Shown piece by piece: positions 11,815 through 21,870 of a DNA stretch of 64,000 nucleotides. The translations under genes were made by a program, and so were the position numbers. The stretch's first letter is position 1. Each line of letters opens with the position of its first letter. The DNA lies in the NCBI RefSeq assembly GCF_029962835.1, contig NC_080591.1, forward strand, positions 44,337,501 through 44,401,500, read 5' to 3'. Origin of the DNA: Magnolia sinica. Its lineage: Eukaryota > Streptophyta > Magnoliopsida > Magnoliales > Magnoliaceae. Under the pieces are notes generated by a model that did not search any database, was not told the origin of the DNA, and saw only the letters and a program-made list of their open reading frames with translations.

Positions 11815-13292
11815 ATGCAGGAAGAACTTAATCAATTTGTTCATAATGATGTCTGGTATCTCGTTCCTAGACCTAAAGATAAACACATTATCGGAACAAA
11901 GTGGATTTTCAAAAATAAGTCTGATGAACTTGGGAATATAATTCGAAACAAGGCAAGACTAGTTATACAAGGGTACACTCAAATTAAAGGCATCGATTAT
12001 GATGAAACCTTTGCCCCAGTTGCTCGCCTCGAATCAATCAGACTTTTTATATCTATTACATGATATATAAAATTTAAGATTTATCAAATGGATGTAAAGA
12101 GTGCCTTTTTGAATGGCGATTTACATGAAGAGGTATATGTTGAACAACCTATAGGGTTTGAAGACCCTAAGTTAACTGGTCATGTATACCATCTTAAAAA
12201 GGCTCTCTATGGTCTGCAACAAGCTCCAAGAGCTTGGTATGAGAAATTGACTAAGTTTTTACTCAGTCATAATTTTCAAATGGGTAGTGTCGATAAGACG
12301 CTTTTTGTTAAGAAACACAACAATGATATTTTAATGGTTCAGATCTACGTTGATGATATTATTTATGGATCAACTTGAACTAACATGACTATTGAGTTTG
12401 CAGATTTAATGAAATCTAAGTTCGAAATGAGCATGGTTGGGGAATTAAATTATTTTCTAGGGTTGCAAGTAAAACAACAACCTGATGGAATTTTTATTTC
12501 TCAAACCAAGTATGCTTTGAACTTGATTAAAAGGTTCGGATTTGAGAATGGTAAGAATTTTGATACTCCCATGAGTACAACTTTAAGACTCTCAAAAGAC
12601 TTTACAGGTAAAGATGTAGATCCTAAATTATATCGTGGCATGATTGGCAATTTACTTTATTTAACTGCTAGTAGACCTGATATTGCTTTTAGTGTTGGTA
12701 TTTGCGTTAGATATCAGTCTAATCCTAAAGAATCCCATTTAACTATTGTTAACCGAATTATGTGATACATTGCAAGTTTTACTAATTTGGGTCTTTGGTA
12801 TCCATATGATACTAGTGTTCAGTTGGCTGGGCACTCAGATGTTGATTGGGCTGGTAATATCGATGACAGAAAATCAACCAGTGGTGGTTGTTTTTATATT
12901 AAAAATTGCTTGGTTTCTTGGTTTAGCAAGAAGCAAAGTTCTATATCACTTTTCACTGCTGAGGCTGAATACATCGCAGCAGGAAATGCATGTACTCAGC
13001 TTGTTTGGATGAAACATATGTTAAGCGATTATGGAATTGCACAGGACTCAATGGTTTTATATCGTGATAATTCCAGTGCAATAAATATTTTTAAAAATCC
13101 AATCCAGCATTCACGTACCAAGCACATTGACACTGGGTATCATTACATTCGTGAATTAGTGGAAGAAAAAAAATAATATCTATGGAATACATTCCAACCG
13201 AAACTCAACTTGCTAACATATTTACTAAACCGCTTGACAAAAGTAGGTTCAATAAATTAAAGTTTGACCTTAGTATGTGTAATTTTTATTGA
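11815..13292 (+). pseudogene. Copia reverse transcriptase and RNase H
   Basis: One frame runs 11815-13173 with three in-frame stops, all TGA, at 12061, 12376 and 12763. RT motifs in order are '[12 protein letters not shown]', '[12 protein letters not shown]', '[13 protein letters not shown]', catalytic 'YVDDI' at 12346-12360, and 'YLTASRPDIAFSVG'. RNase H follows ('DVDWAGNIDDRKSTSGG', 'AEYIA', 'RDNSSAI', 'RTKHID'). After an A-run near 13166-13173 the reading moves one base and ends 'LANIFTKPLDK' at 13292, the usual copia C-terminus. The catalytic residues remain but the frame is dead. Confidence 0.93.
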
Positions 13293-13384
13293 ATATTCTT
13301 GCATAATTGTAACATATTGAATATATGTTTACGTATTTTTGTGGTTAAAATTTTAAATTCATTGAAAAATACAATTTTTAGCCG

Positions 13385-13440
13385 GTACTCGACCAGTCGT
13401 GGTCATACACGACCAGTCGTGGTACGATCGGTCGTGGAGC
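13385..13440. repeat. Internal copies of the CGACCAGTCG palindrome
   Basis: Three copies (CGACCAGTCGTGG twice, CGATCGGTCGTGG once) lie between pol and the extra ORF. A fourth related word (CGACTAGTC) is near 13512. They match the arrays inside both LTRs. Confidence 0.8.
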
Positions 13441-13722
13441 GCGCTGACCTCTTTAATTTGGGGAAATCTCTCTTCTTCCTCATTTTCACTTTTCTTTCTA
13501 ACAAGTCGAGCTACGACTAGTCAAACCCTAGTGTTCGATTTAACCAGGTCAGAGCATTTTTGCTTGTCTTTCTTGCAGATTCATGGTTTATTTTCTTCAA
13601 TTTCTTCATTGGAGTAGTTGATTTTAAGTTTGCCTTGAGCTTTTTGGGGTTTTCTTCTCCATTTGCTGATCTAGAAAAACCCATCTCTACTTCTTTGAGA
13701 TTTCTTGTTTTTATTCAAGAAT

Positions 13723-14861
13723 ATGGACTCTAGAGGGAAAAAAAGAAAAATACTAGAGGTCCCTCGTTATTTAGATCAACTCCTATTACAAGACGCCATC
13801 TTCGGTCTCCCGAAGATGATCCATCTTATGTGCATGGTTTACGTCTACGTAATGTCATTGTGGAAAAAGCCGTTGATTTAGATCACATCTCTCATTTCAG
13901 TCTCCTTCCTCTTCTCCAATCTGTAGGTTGGGATAACATTCTACGTTGGGGCAGGGCAGCAAACCAATCCATTGCGCAGAGCATGTTTGCATGCATATCT
14001 AAATTTTCTACTGAACAATTAACTTTCTCTATTGCTACTAGAGAAGGGCCTTTTCCTGTTGATCGTCATTTAATTTCAGGCCTTATGGATATACCTGTTA
14101 ATGATGATGGTATTCCACCTAGCACTCTAGCTAAGAAAGTTTCTGAATCTGAAAAACGTATTTATAATAGAGCACTTTGTAATATGGATGCTCAACGGAC
14201 TCAGAACGGGAATGCCCTCGCAACCAAATCTTTGTTACCCAGATACAGAGTTTTGCATTGTATCTTTACTTCTAATCTGTATCCTCGTTCTGGTAACAAA
14301 ACAGAACTGACTATATTCATGGTTCGTATCTTGTATTCTATCATCACTAGTGCAAATGTTTGTCTACCCTCTTTGATATGTCATTCCATCATTCAGTTTC
14401 GTATCCATCCAGGTCATAGTGATCTTCCTTTTGCTTACTTAATTACTATGTTAGCTACTCATATGCTAGTTGCTATGCCTGTTGGAGAGGCTCCTATCCA
14501 ACACCTCATTTTCAACCACTCCAACTTAAACAAAATGAAGTTGCGATTGGCTGAGGGCCAAGTAGATGTTGGAGAAGGTGGAGCATCAGGTGTGAATGAA
14601 GATGAGGGTGATAATCTTCCTCCAGATGATGTTAATATGGATGCTATATTTGATGAAATAGAATCTGATTCTGGAAATGATCCTGACTTTGTGCAATCTG
14701 GCTTTGATGAGAGATTGCGTTCTCTTGAGGAACAGGTGGCTAAAATACGTGTAACCCAAACTTCTCAATTTGCTTATATGCGCAAGTATATGCGGCGCGT
14801 TACTAAGGGTTTGTACAAAATTGATCCATCTATTCCCGCTCCTTCTTCAGGATCTGACTGA
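13723..14861 (+). pseudogene. Extra ORF of the copia element, plant 'transposon protein' domain type
   Basis: The probable start is ATG 13723 (MDSRGKKRK). A 1-base slip in the A-rich run 13738-13750 then moves into the long frame, open from there to TGA 14859 (about 370 codons). The body is helical ('PLLQSVGWDNILRWGRAAN', 'FSIATREGPFPVDRHLISGL', 'LLPRYRVLHCIFTSNL', 'LPFAYLITMLATHM'), followed by an acidic linker and a short coiled tail ('RLRSLEEQVAKI'). This layout resembles the 'putative plant transposon protein' domain of plant LTR elements rather than a membrane-anchored env-like protein: I see no signal peptide or clear transmembrane anchor. Function unknown. It is the best-preserved ORF of the element. 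Confidence 0.7.
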
Positions 14862-15297
14862 ATGTTTTTATTTACTGGTCTATAATAACTCATATATTTT
14901 TTTCTTTATCTTAGTTTGTATGACTGTTTTTAATTGTCTTTAGACCTGAATGGTTTTTGATATTTGGATTTATGGACTTTATTTCATCTCTTGCTTACTT
15001 TGCTCTCCTAAATATCATTCTTATCCTTTTGTTCTTCCTTTGTCATTTTGTGACAAAAAGGGGAAGAAGAGTTTTTGAAGCTAATTGGTTATGGATTAAG
15101 GATTAAGTAGCATTTTTTTTATTTGTTTGAATATCTATGTGTGCTACTTAGGGGGAGTACTAAGTATAGAGGAGTATAGAGGAGACTTGCCTCTAAATGA
15201 ATGTGTGTGCTAGTTTATGATAACTGGTGCATGATTCTTTGTTAAACATGTTGTGCTTCTCTTATTCTCTTTGAGAGTGTTTTGTTACAAATTTGAC
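14862..15297 (+). other. Copia 3' untranslated spacer
   Basis: T-rich non-coding sequence between the extra ORF and the polypurine tract. Motifs such as 'ttttgtgacaaaaaggggaagaag' (15046-15069) and 'cttagggggagtac' look like secondary polypurine stretches. Confidence 0.6.
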
Positions 15298-15309
15298 AAA
15301 GGGGGAGAT
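15298..15309 (+). other. Polypurine tract
   Basis: AAAGGGGGAGAT directly abuts the TGTATG start of the 3' LTR, as expected for the plus-strand primer. Confidence 0.9.
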
Positions 15310-15746
15310 TGTATGTGCTATGGTCTCATGTTCCTTTGGTTGTCAAATTTTGTTGTGCCAAAACTCTATTTGTGTCTTGTGTTTGTATGTTGTTATATAT
15401 CTTCCAGACACTGCTTCAAAGTGCTTCAAGTTAAGCACAATGATCGACTTCAAGCCAAGTTAAGCCATGTATTGTAAACATCAATGTTCAGAGCTACATC
15501 AATAAAGAGTACAGGACTCAAGTACATTTCAAGACTCAAGAGCAACTCAAGTTGAAGTTTGATGTCAAGCTATCGAAGATCTCAAGATCAAGCTACATCA
15601 AGTAGAGATCTCAAGCTTTGTAAAGTTCAAATGTCAACAATCACTTGATAGAATGGAGTTTCAATGTCCATACTTCATGTCCCAGGTATGATTGACCTTA
15701 GATTGACCTTAGGGTAGGTCATTTCGGATACACAATTCAAACTGTA

Positions 15747-15787
<41 letters not shown>

Positions 15788-17276
15788 TTGGTCTATTCTA
15801 AGACTAGTTCTGGACCTTGTTTAACTAGTCCTAGCACTGGTTCGACCAGTCCAAGAAATTCCATGACCAGTCCTAAGTTATTGAAGATTTTTAGAATTTT
15901 TTTGTTAGCCCACGACTAGTCCTGGAGGTCCTTCGACCGGTCGTAGGTGTGTTCACGACTCGAACTTCGACCAATCGTGGGTCCTCGACTCAAACTACAG
16001 CGACCAACTCATGCTTTCTACGACCAGTCCTGGGTCATCTACGACCGGTCGTAGGTGGTCCACGACCAGTCGTAGACACCCCATGACCAGTCATAGAACG
16101 GTTTTCAAAGATCGTGCTTAAAAATTCAAAATGCCGTTGAAGCTACGACCAGTCAAAGTTTCCCTGAGACTAGTCGTAGACGTGATTTCTGCTTCTATAA
16201 ATTGAACACAAATCTCAGAATTTCATAACTCAATTCAAAGAAATTCAAAGCTACACTCTGAGATAATTTAGTGTTCATTTTAAGCTACTTTGTGCATAAT
16301 TAATATTTCCTTTTGTTAGCTTATTTTTTGATTTTGATCTACATTCCAATCTGATTAGAAAAGGGGAAATTCTGTAATTCCTTCTTCTTGGAATCAAAAT
16401 CAAATAGAGCTAGCCCATTTGATTTAATTTAAAATCAATTAGAACTTAGAACCATTTTAAGTGAGTATTGGACATTGAACGTTGATTCGAACTTCTAATC
16501 CGATTGGTTCTTCCGGGCTACTACGAAAGGAGAAATCCAGGTATTTTACGTTTATGTAAAATTTTCATTTTTTTAGTTTTTGTTTGAGATTCGCCAAAAA
16601 AATCTCATTGTGTGGTTATCTGAGGAGAGCCAGAAAACTCAGAAAGTGTGGATTTTTGGATTGTGTAAGCACAAGTTAAAAAGACACAATTGTGAAGGTT
16701 TTAGGTGAACCTGTGAAACCTATTTTGTTAGTGAACGTTAATATCCCCTGTGTGAGGATATTAGGAGTGGAGTAGCATTCTGTGTGGCTGTTGTGAAATA
16801 GTTGGTGTACACACAGGTGAACCACTATAATTCTTTGTCTTGTGGTTTGAATGCTTGCTTAAGTTTTATATCTTTTATCATTCAAGTTTGTGGGATGTAT
16901 GTGTGGATGTGAATGTTGTAAAATTTACATTTCAAGCAAGTGTGTGGAATGTTGTAATAATTTAGATTTAAATTCTTGCATTTTATTTCAATTTCTTGCT
17001 ATTTATTTATTTATCTTCAGATTGAGTTTTTGATACAAAGGACGTTTTAGAAGTAAGGTTGTCCTACCATAAATCCTTGGTTTTTATGGTGTAAGGTTCT
17101 CCTTAGAACTGAATTTGTATCAACCTCTGAATACTTGGTTATTGAGGTTGATTTTATTTCAGTATTGTGAATTGATTTATTTTATTTGGCTATCTCTTTA
17201 TTTTATTCTGCTGTTATAATTATAATTTGGCATAGTACTATTCACCCCCCTTCTAGGACATAGCTAGGCCGTTTCA
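15310..17276 (+). repeat. Copia 3' LTR
   Basis: It begins TGTATGTGCTATGG and ends GGCCGTTTCA. It is slightly longer than the 5' LTR, partly through a longer TA run near 15755 and a duplicated 'gattgacctta' near 15695. The palindrome array is at 15790-16180. Confidence 0.93.
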
Positions 17277-17281
17277 GTGTC
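17277..17281. repeat. Target-site duplication GTGTC, right copy
   Basis: Identical to 6507-6511. Removing the copia element and one copy rejoins the interrupted PMD gene region. Confidence 0.93.
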
Positions 17282-18001
17282 GGATCCTTTTCCTTCATAC
17301 CATTTCTTTGGACGATCGATGCTATTCTAATTATGACTTTACGCAAGTCTGCTTCTTTGTTTATTTTCCTCATCTGGCCCCTGCTTTGATCGACTGAACC
17401 CCTCCTTTTCCACGCATGATGCTGTGGTACAAGGATAACTGCAGCCGCATGCGTTTGTTTTTTAATCTTGCATGGAGGTCGAACATCGATGACCTTATCC
17501 CTGATGACGTAAGTGATTGCCCTGCCCTTTGTTGTCTGTCTTGTTACCCTTCATATTTGGTCTTTCTTATCTTTTGCAGTTCCAGACCAGGCCGTACCTT
17601 TAGTCGATTGTTGCGCTCACTCCCGCGGCTCAGGAGGCTTATCAGACCTCACGTCGACACCGCATTTTAGAGGATCCCTGAGTGACAAAGTGGTACTTGG
17701 GTAAGAGGTTCTTTTGACGGTTGATGGGTAGCCCTTTGGTTCCATTTAGCCCTCCATCTGGTTCTTCAGATTGGAGGACGGTGCCTAAATGAGAATTGAT
17801 TGCTACTCTACAGGGCTTCGAGGCCAGTGTATTTGTCGATCCAACAAGAGAGTACAACTCTTGGTGTGAGCAGTACGACATTGGTCCAATCCTTCAGCAT
17901 GTCTATGCTCTAGGTGGCTATGCACGTTTTACCAGAGGGGGGCTTTTGGGGCCCCAGATTCACCTAAAAGATACGGACGATTATGTACCTAACGATGATT
18001 A
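17282..18001 (+). pseudogene. PMD gene, 3' part, with a 71-bp intron
   Basis: Coding-like segments resume with 'MMLWYKDNCSRMRLFFN' and 'SNIDDLIPDD' (17416-17508). A canonical intron follows at 17509-17579 (GTAAGTGATT ... TCTTTTGCAG). The next exon reads 'FQTRPYL', later 'QGFEASVFVDPTREYNSWCE' (17816-17875), and ends 'DTDDYVPNDD' at TAG 17999. Several stops interrupt the frame. The segment just after the break (17282-17400) may be another intron whose donor GTGCGT (6504) lies before the insertion. Introns in this strand show the gene was transcribed antisense to Tat-1 pol. Confidence 0.72.
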
Positions 18002-18510
18002 GTCTTGTTGTATCATGTGATCATGTATCATCTGTTGTACAATCTTCCATATATATTGAACTTCAATTGCCCGGTGTTGCCTTCCTGATCACTTTTTGAA
18101 CCTTTCTGTGGTCCTGATTGAGCTATCGGTAGAGAATTCATGTTCCACAGCATCCCGGGTGGGCCCCTCCCTTGATTTCGGTGCAAAGTGGGCCCGGGCG
18201 GTAGTTGGACTACTGCCCATTGACATTTTGGAGTCGTTCTGGCTCTGTCAGGTTTTGCCAGACTGCAGGAGTGGAGAGAGCACGTAGGCGGTACTTGGAT
18301 TACCCTGGGCGGTAATCCGACTACTGCCCCTACTCATCTTCTGTTCCAATAAAGGCTCTTCTTCTCTATCCGTTCTCAACAATTCCTCTGTTAATTCTCT
18401 CCTCTCTCAGATTCCCTGATCATTCGTTTTGCCCCCTTTTTGTCCCCTCCTTGTCTTCTTCTTCCCTTTGTCCTTTCCTCATCCTTATCCTTTTCTCCTT
18501 TGTCTTTATT
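18002..18510 (+). promoter_or_regulatory. Spacer and probable leader between the two antisense genes
   Basis: It contains AT-rich 'atatatattgaac' near 18050 (possible 3' end of the PMD transcript). 'GGCGGTAGTTGGACTACTGCCC' and a related word follow at 18195-18220 and 18310-18330, then 'ccaataaagg' near 18347 and a pyrimidine-rich leader before the ATG at 18511. Calling it a promoter is an inference. Confidence 0.4.
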
Positions 18511-19041
18511 ATGGATGGCTTTGGAGAGCATATTGGTGGGTCCAACAACAATGATGTGATGATAGGTGGAGCTTCTCCTTTATTGATTTATGATGGCATG
18601 GTGAGTGGGAGCCCATTTGTGGGTTTTGATGGTGGATTAATGGGTGTTGATGGTGGGTTGGTGGGCCCTCTTGAAGAAGTCAATGCCATTTATGGCATTA
18701 CTCCTACCACCATTAATGGTGGAGATGAGATGTTGGGTGGTTTGGATGGCTTGGATGGGTTGGATGGCTTCATGCTTGGTGGGCCATTGGATGGGTTGTC
18801 CTATGGTGGGAGGGGCATGGATGTGCCATTGGATGGTATGGATGGTGGCATGATGATGATTGGTTGGCCAAATCTTGACGAGATGCATATGAATGGTGGA
18901 GATGGCGAGATGATTGCTTTGGATGGTTCGAATGGGATGGATGGGGTCATGATGGATGGTGGGCCCCATTTTGATGGATTGGGTTTGATGGGTGGTTTGG
19001 ATCTGATGGGTGATGGACCCTTTATTGAAGGCTTGAGTTAG
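18511..19041 (+). CDS. Gly/Asp/Met-rich low-complexity ORF, antisense to Tat-1
   Basis: ATG 18511 (MDGFGEHIGG) to TAG 19039, 176 codons. It is dominated by imperfect repeats of GGATGG/TTGGATGG, giving runs such as 'GGLDGLDGLDGF' and 'MDGGMMMIG'. I do not recognise the protein. The next ORF (19069) lies in the same frame after two stops, so this may be the N-terminal part of that gene, now cut off, or a leader exon. The minus strand is also open here (18637-19077), which follows from the repeat composition. It may not be a real protein. Confidence 0.4.
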   Translation: MDGFGEHIGGSNNNDVMIGGASPLLIYDGMVSGSPFVGFDGGLMGVDGGLVGPLEEVNAIYGITPTTINGGDEMLGGLDGLDGLDGFMLGGPLDGLSYGGRGMDVPLDGMDGGMMMIGWPNLDEMHMNGGDGEMIALDGSNGMDGVMMDGGPHFDGLGLMGGLDLMGDGPFIEGLS

Positions 19042-19068
19042 ATATTTGGTGCAGATTTCTAGGTAGTG

Positions 19069-20929
19069 ATGGGACATGCAGCCACTGTCAGGGATCTAAG
19101 TGCTAGTCTAGTCAGCCGTTGGAGCGGCCTGAGTGTTGCGGCTCCTGGAGCATATACTTTTTAGACAACCCTTAATGTGGCGATAGTTGGCTGTTCAGGT
19201 CCACTTGTTGCTGCTTTCCAGGACACTCTTTGCGATACGATGGGAGAGTCGGGCTTTTTCCGTCATCATGAGATTGAACTGTTGGATGAGGGTATGGCTA
19301 TTTTTGACCATTCGCCTATTGATTCAGGCCTCCAGATTGTTGAGGGCCTGCCCATCCATACCTATCGCCTATAGCCGCGTAGTACATGCTCCGAGAGACT
19401 ACGTACCTGGATCGAGAGTTTGACGGCTTCCTAGGTCTTTAAGCTGGGCTCCTTGGGCTTCCGAGAGGTCTTCCATTTTCACCGAGTTTGCCTGGATTGG
19501 CGACCATTGAGCGTGGTGTCTTATGATTGGGTTTCGGTGCTGAGCCTGTTCTCATTCAATGATCTGGAGTTGGGTCCATCTTTGGAGGAGTTCGCTCACT
19601 TGTCTGGACTTCCTCTTACTCAGGAGCCGTACGTCCCTTCATCCCAGCCGGTTCGTCCTTCTAACTTAGGACCATGGTTTGGCTTTTCGGCCACCTTTCC
19701 CACTGCGGAGAGTCGGACTAATGAGTTCTCGCTTGACCTATTGTATGATCGATGCTCGATCGCTCAAGGGGGCCTGGGATCTGACTGTCAGCTTGAGTGC
19801 TTGAATGCACTAATCTTTTATGACTTGGCGGAGCTGTTATTTTTCGGGTGGTGACGGTCATCCCTAACAGTTTTGTTTGAAGTATTTTGTTGCACCTTGG
19901 CCCGTCAAAGCATCGTCTCGATAGTGCTGGTGGAGCTTTTTTTGGGCTTGTCCGAGTGTTCTCTCTGGCAAACTCGCATTCTCAGGGGCTTCTGCTCGTT
20001 CCTTCAGGTATCTTCCACTGTCTCCCTTTTTCTTTTTCGCTCTTTTCCTTGCCTGCGCCTTATATTTGGGTCATGCTCCTCTTTAAGTATGGCTGTGGGA
20101 GCACCTGCACATGACCCCTCTTCTCTCATGGCCGAATTCTCGTTGTGGTGATGTGTTGACTTTACTGCTTGACAACCTCCCTCTCGGTGCTGAGGCTACA
20201 GAGGCACTCTACCGCCGTATGTTCTCTCAGCTTCGTGGGTGGGAAGTTAGTTGGGAAGCTCCATGGCTTTGTCGTACACCGTTGATTTATAGTGCCGCTC
20301 ATACTCCTCTGTTGCTATTAGGCTTCCGAAGGTACTGCTCTTATCATCCCGTGCGGTTTCTTCGGCAGTTCAGCTTTTGGCAGGACAACCTTGACTTTGC
20401 CTTCTCGGGGTTTGGGCACACTCTTCTCCCTTCAGGCTTGATGGCTCTTTATCGACGAGTCTGGACTTCCTGGTAGGGCTGCTTAGATGCAGCGGCTTTG
20501 TAGTTCGAGTCATGGGCTCCTCCTTTAGCAACTGCGCTACATCAACAGTGGGTGGTGGAGCAATCGCTTTACCATCAGGTCCCTAGTTGGCATTTGGCAG
20601 ACAATGTGGATGATCAGGACATTTTCGATGATGCGTCATCGTCAGGGGTTGATGACTCCTTCGAGGCGTTCGGGGAGAGACCCTTTATCGACCAGTCATT
20701 CTTGCTTGCTACTCATGGCCATCTTATCTCTGAGCTTGCCATCCTTCATCATGCTTGTGAGGATATGGCCCGTCGTCTGGTGGTGAGGGGGAGATATGAT
20801 GAGAGTATGATTGCATTGTGCCATTTGGAGAGGGATGTGGTCTTCTACCTGCGCATGGAGGTGGAGAGACTTAAACAGAGGCTGTCCATGTATGAGGGAC
20901 AAGATGGAGGCTTACCTGGCAATCCCTGA
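19069..20929 (+). pseudogene. Second antisense gene of Tat-1, DUF7745-like retroelement protein
   Basis: From ATG 19069 (MGHAATVRDL) it is interrupted by stops (19159, 19372, 19432, 19852, 20474) and frameshifts. The recognisable core is 'LSLFSFNDLELGPSLEEFAH' plus 'LSGLPL' (19546-19620), followed after a gap by 'RRMFSQLRGWEVSWEAPW' and 'PLLLLGFRRYCSYHPVRFL' (20210-20376). It ends in a Glu/Arg-rich segment ('RMEVERLKQRLSMYEG') at TGA 20927. The 'PSLEEF' block and the Trp-rich 'WEAPW...PLLLLG' block match the order seen in DUF7745-type proteins of plant Tat/Ogre elements. The family name is from memory and needs a profile search. Possible intron near 20007-20090. Convergent with integrase. Confidence 0.6.
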
Positions 20930-21870
20930 CTTACTAGCTGCTTATCCTGTGCATGTGTATTTTTTGTTTCTTTTTGTAAAGAACAAAGAACATTGTACTT
21001 GTAAAAAAGATGTTTTGAAAGGAATGAAATGTTTTTGTTTATGCCAAGCTTGTCAGTGTTTGCTCATGTTTGGATTTGTGCTTTAGATGATTGGGATTAG
21101 AACATTGGGCTCAGCCCACGTTGTGTTCAGAAGTCTGAGCTGTGTACTAGAGATCTTGGTTCCATAAGATTACGCATTCAGGATCGTGCCCCTTGGACTT
21201 GGGCAGAGTCTGACAGAATTCTGATCTGGAGTTGGTCCTTTCCTTGTATTTCTTTGTTTCGCTCGTTGCCTCGACTTCCGTTGTACCTGCACTTTTATTT
21301 TTATTTTATTTTATTTCTTGTTGTTTTTGCTCATAGCACCTTTTCAGGTTTTCACTACGACTAGTTTTCCCGTTATTTTTGCTCGTAGCGTCCTTTCGGA
21401 TTTTCACTATGTCTGTGTCTTTGTTCTTGCCTGCCCCTTGGTAGCTTGTGCTTTTTTACCCTTGGCGCCTTTTCAGGTTTTCACCAAGTCTGTTTCATGC
21501 CCACTGTTTTTACTCGAGCTGCCCTTTCGGGTTTTCAACTCGCCCTTTTTACTTAGGCATGTTTTTCTTTTTCTTTTTTTTTTGTTATTTTGAAGTGCCG
21601 GGAGAGATAGAGGGGTTTCCTTCATAGCCGTCCGACTGGTTACCTTCCTGCCCTTGTCTTTGATCACAAACGTAAGCTATTTTATTTTGGTCAGATTATT
21701 TGGGAATGGAGGATGACCTTATTTTCTTCTCCCTTTTCACTCTTTTTCTTTCTTTCTCTTCTTTTTTTTTTCTTTTTGTGGGAGGAATGATGGGTGTGCT
21801 CTCTTCTTTTTGTTCTTGTTTTTGTTGATCTTAGCTTCATGATTGTAATTATTGACAAAGTTAGGTATGG
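20930..21870. repeat. Spacer between antisense gene and integrase, with degenerate tandem repeats
   Basis: T-rich sequence. A unit like 'GCGCCTTTTCAGGTTTTCAC' recurs at about 21336, 21388, 21464 and 21518, followed by homopolymer-like T/C runs. The hypervariable region after pol in Tat/Ogre elements is known to seed tandem repeats. No gene here. Confidence 0.6.

Larger units (their letters stand above)
6512..17276 (+). mobile_element. Complete Ty1/copia retrotransposon, Sire/Maximus-like, 10.8 kb
   Basis: Two long LTRs (1934 and 1967 bp) begin TGTA and end TTTCA. They are flanked by a 5-bp duplication and enclose an iMet-type primer site, gag, protease-integrase-RT-RNase H in copia order, an extra ORF, and a polypurine tract. 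The length, UBN2-type gag, long LTRs and extra ORF downstream of RNase H fit the Sire/Maximus lineage. All coding parts carry stops or frameshifts, so it cannot move on its own. It sits in the PMD gene of Tat-1. Confidence 0.93.

Noticed and set aside
18637..19077. 146-codon minus-strand ORF rich in His, Ile and Thr
   Set aside because: It is the reverse reading of the GGATGG repeat block; the plus-strand reading has the better start and context.
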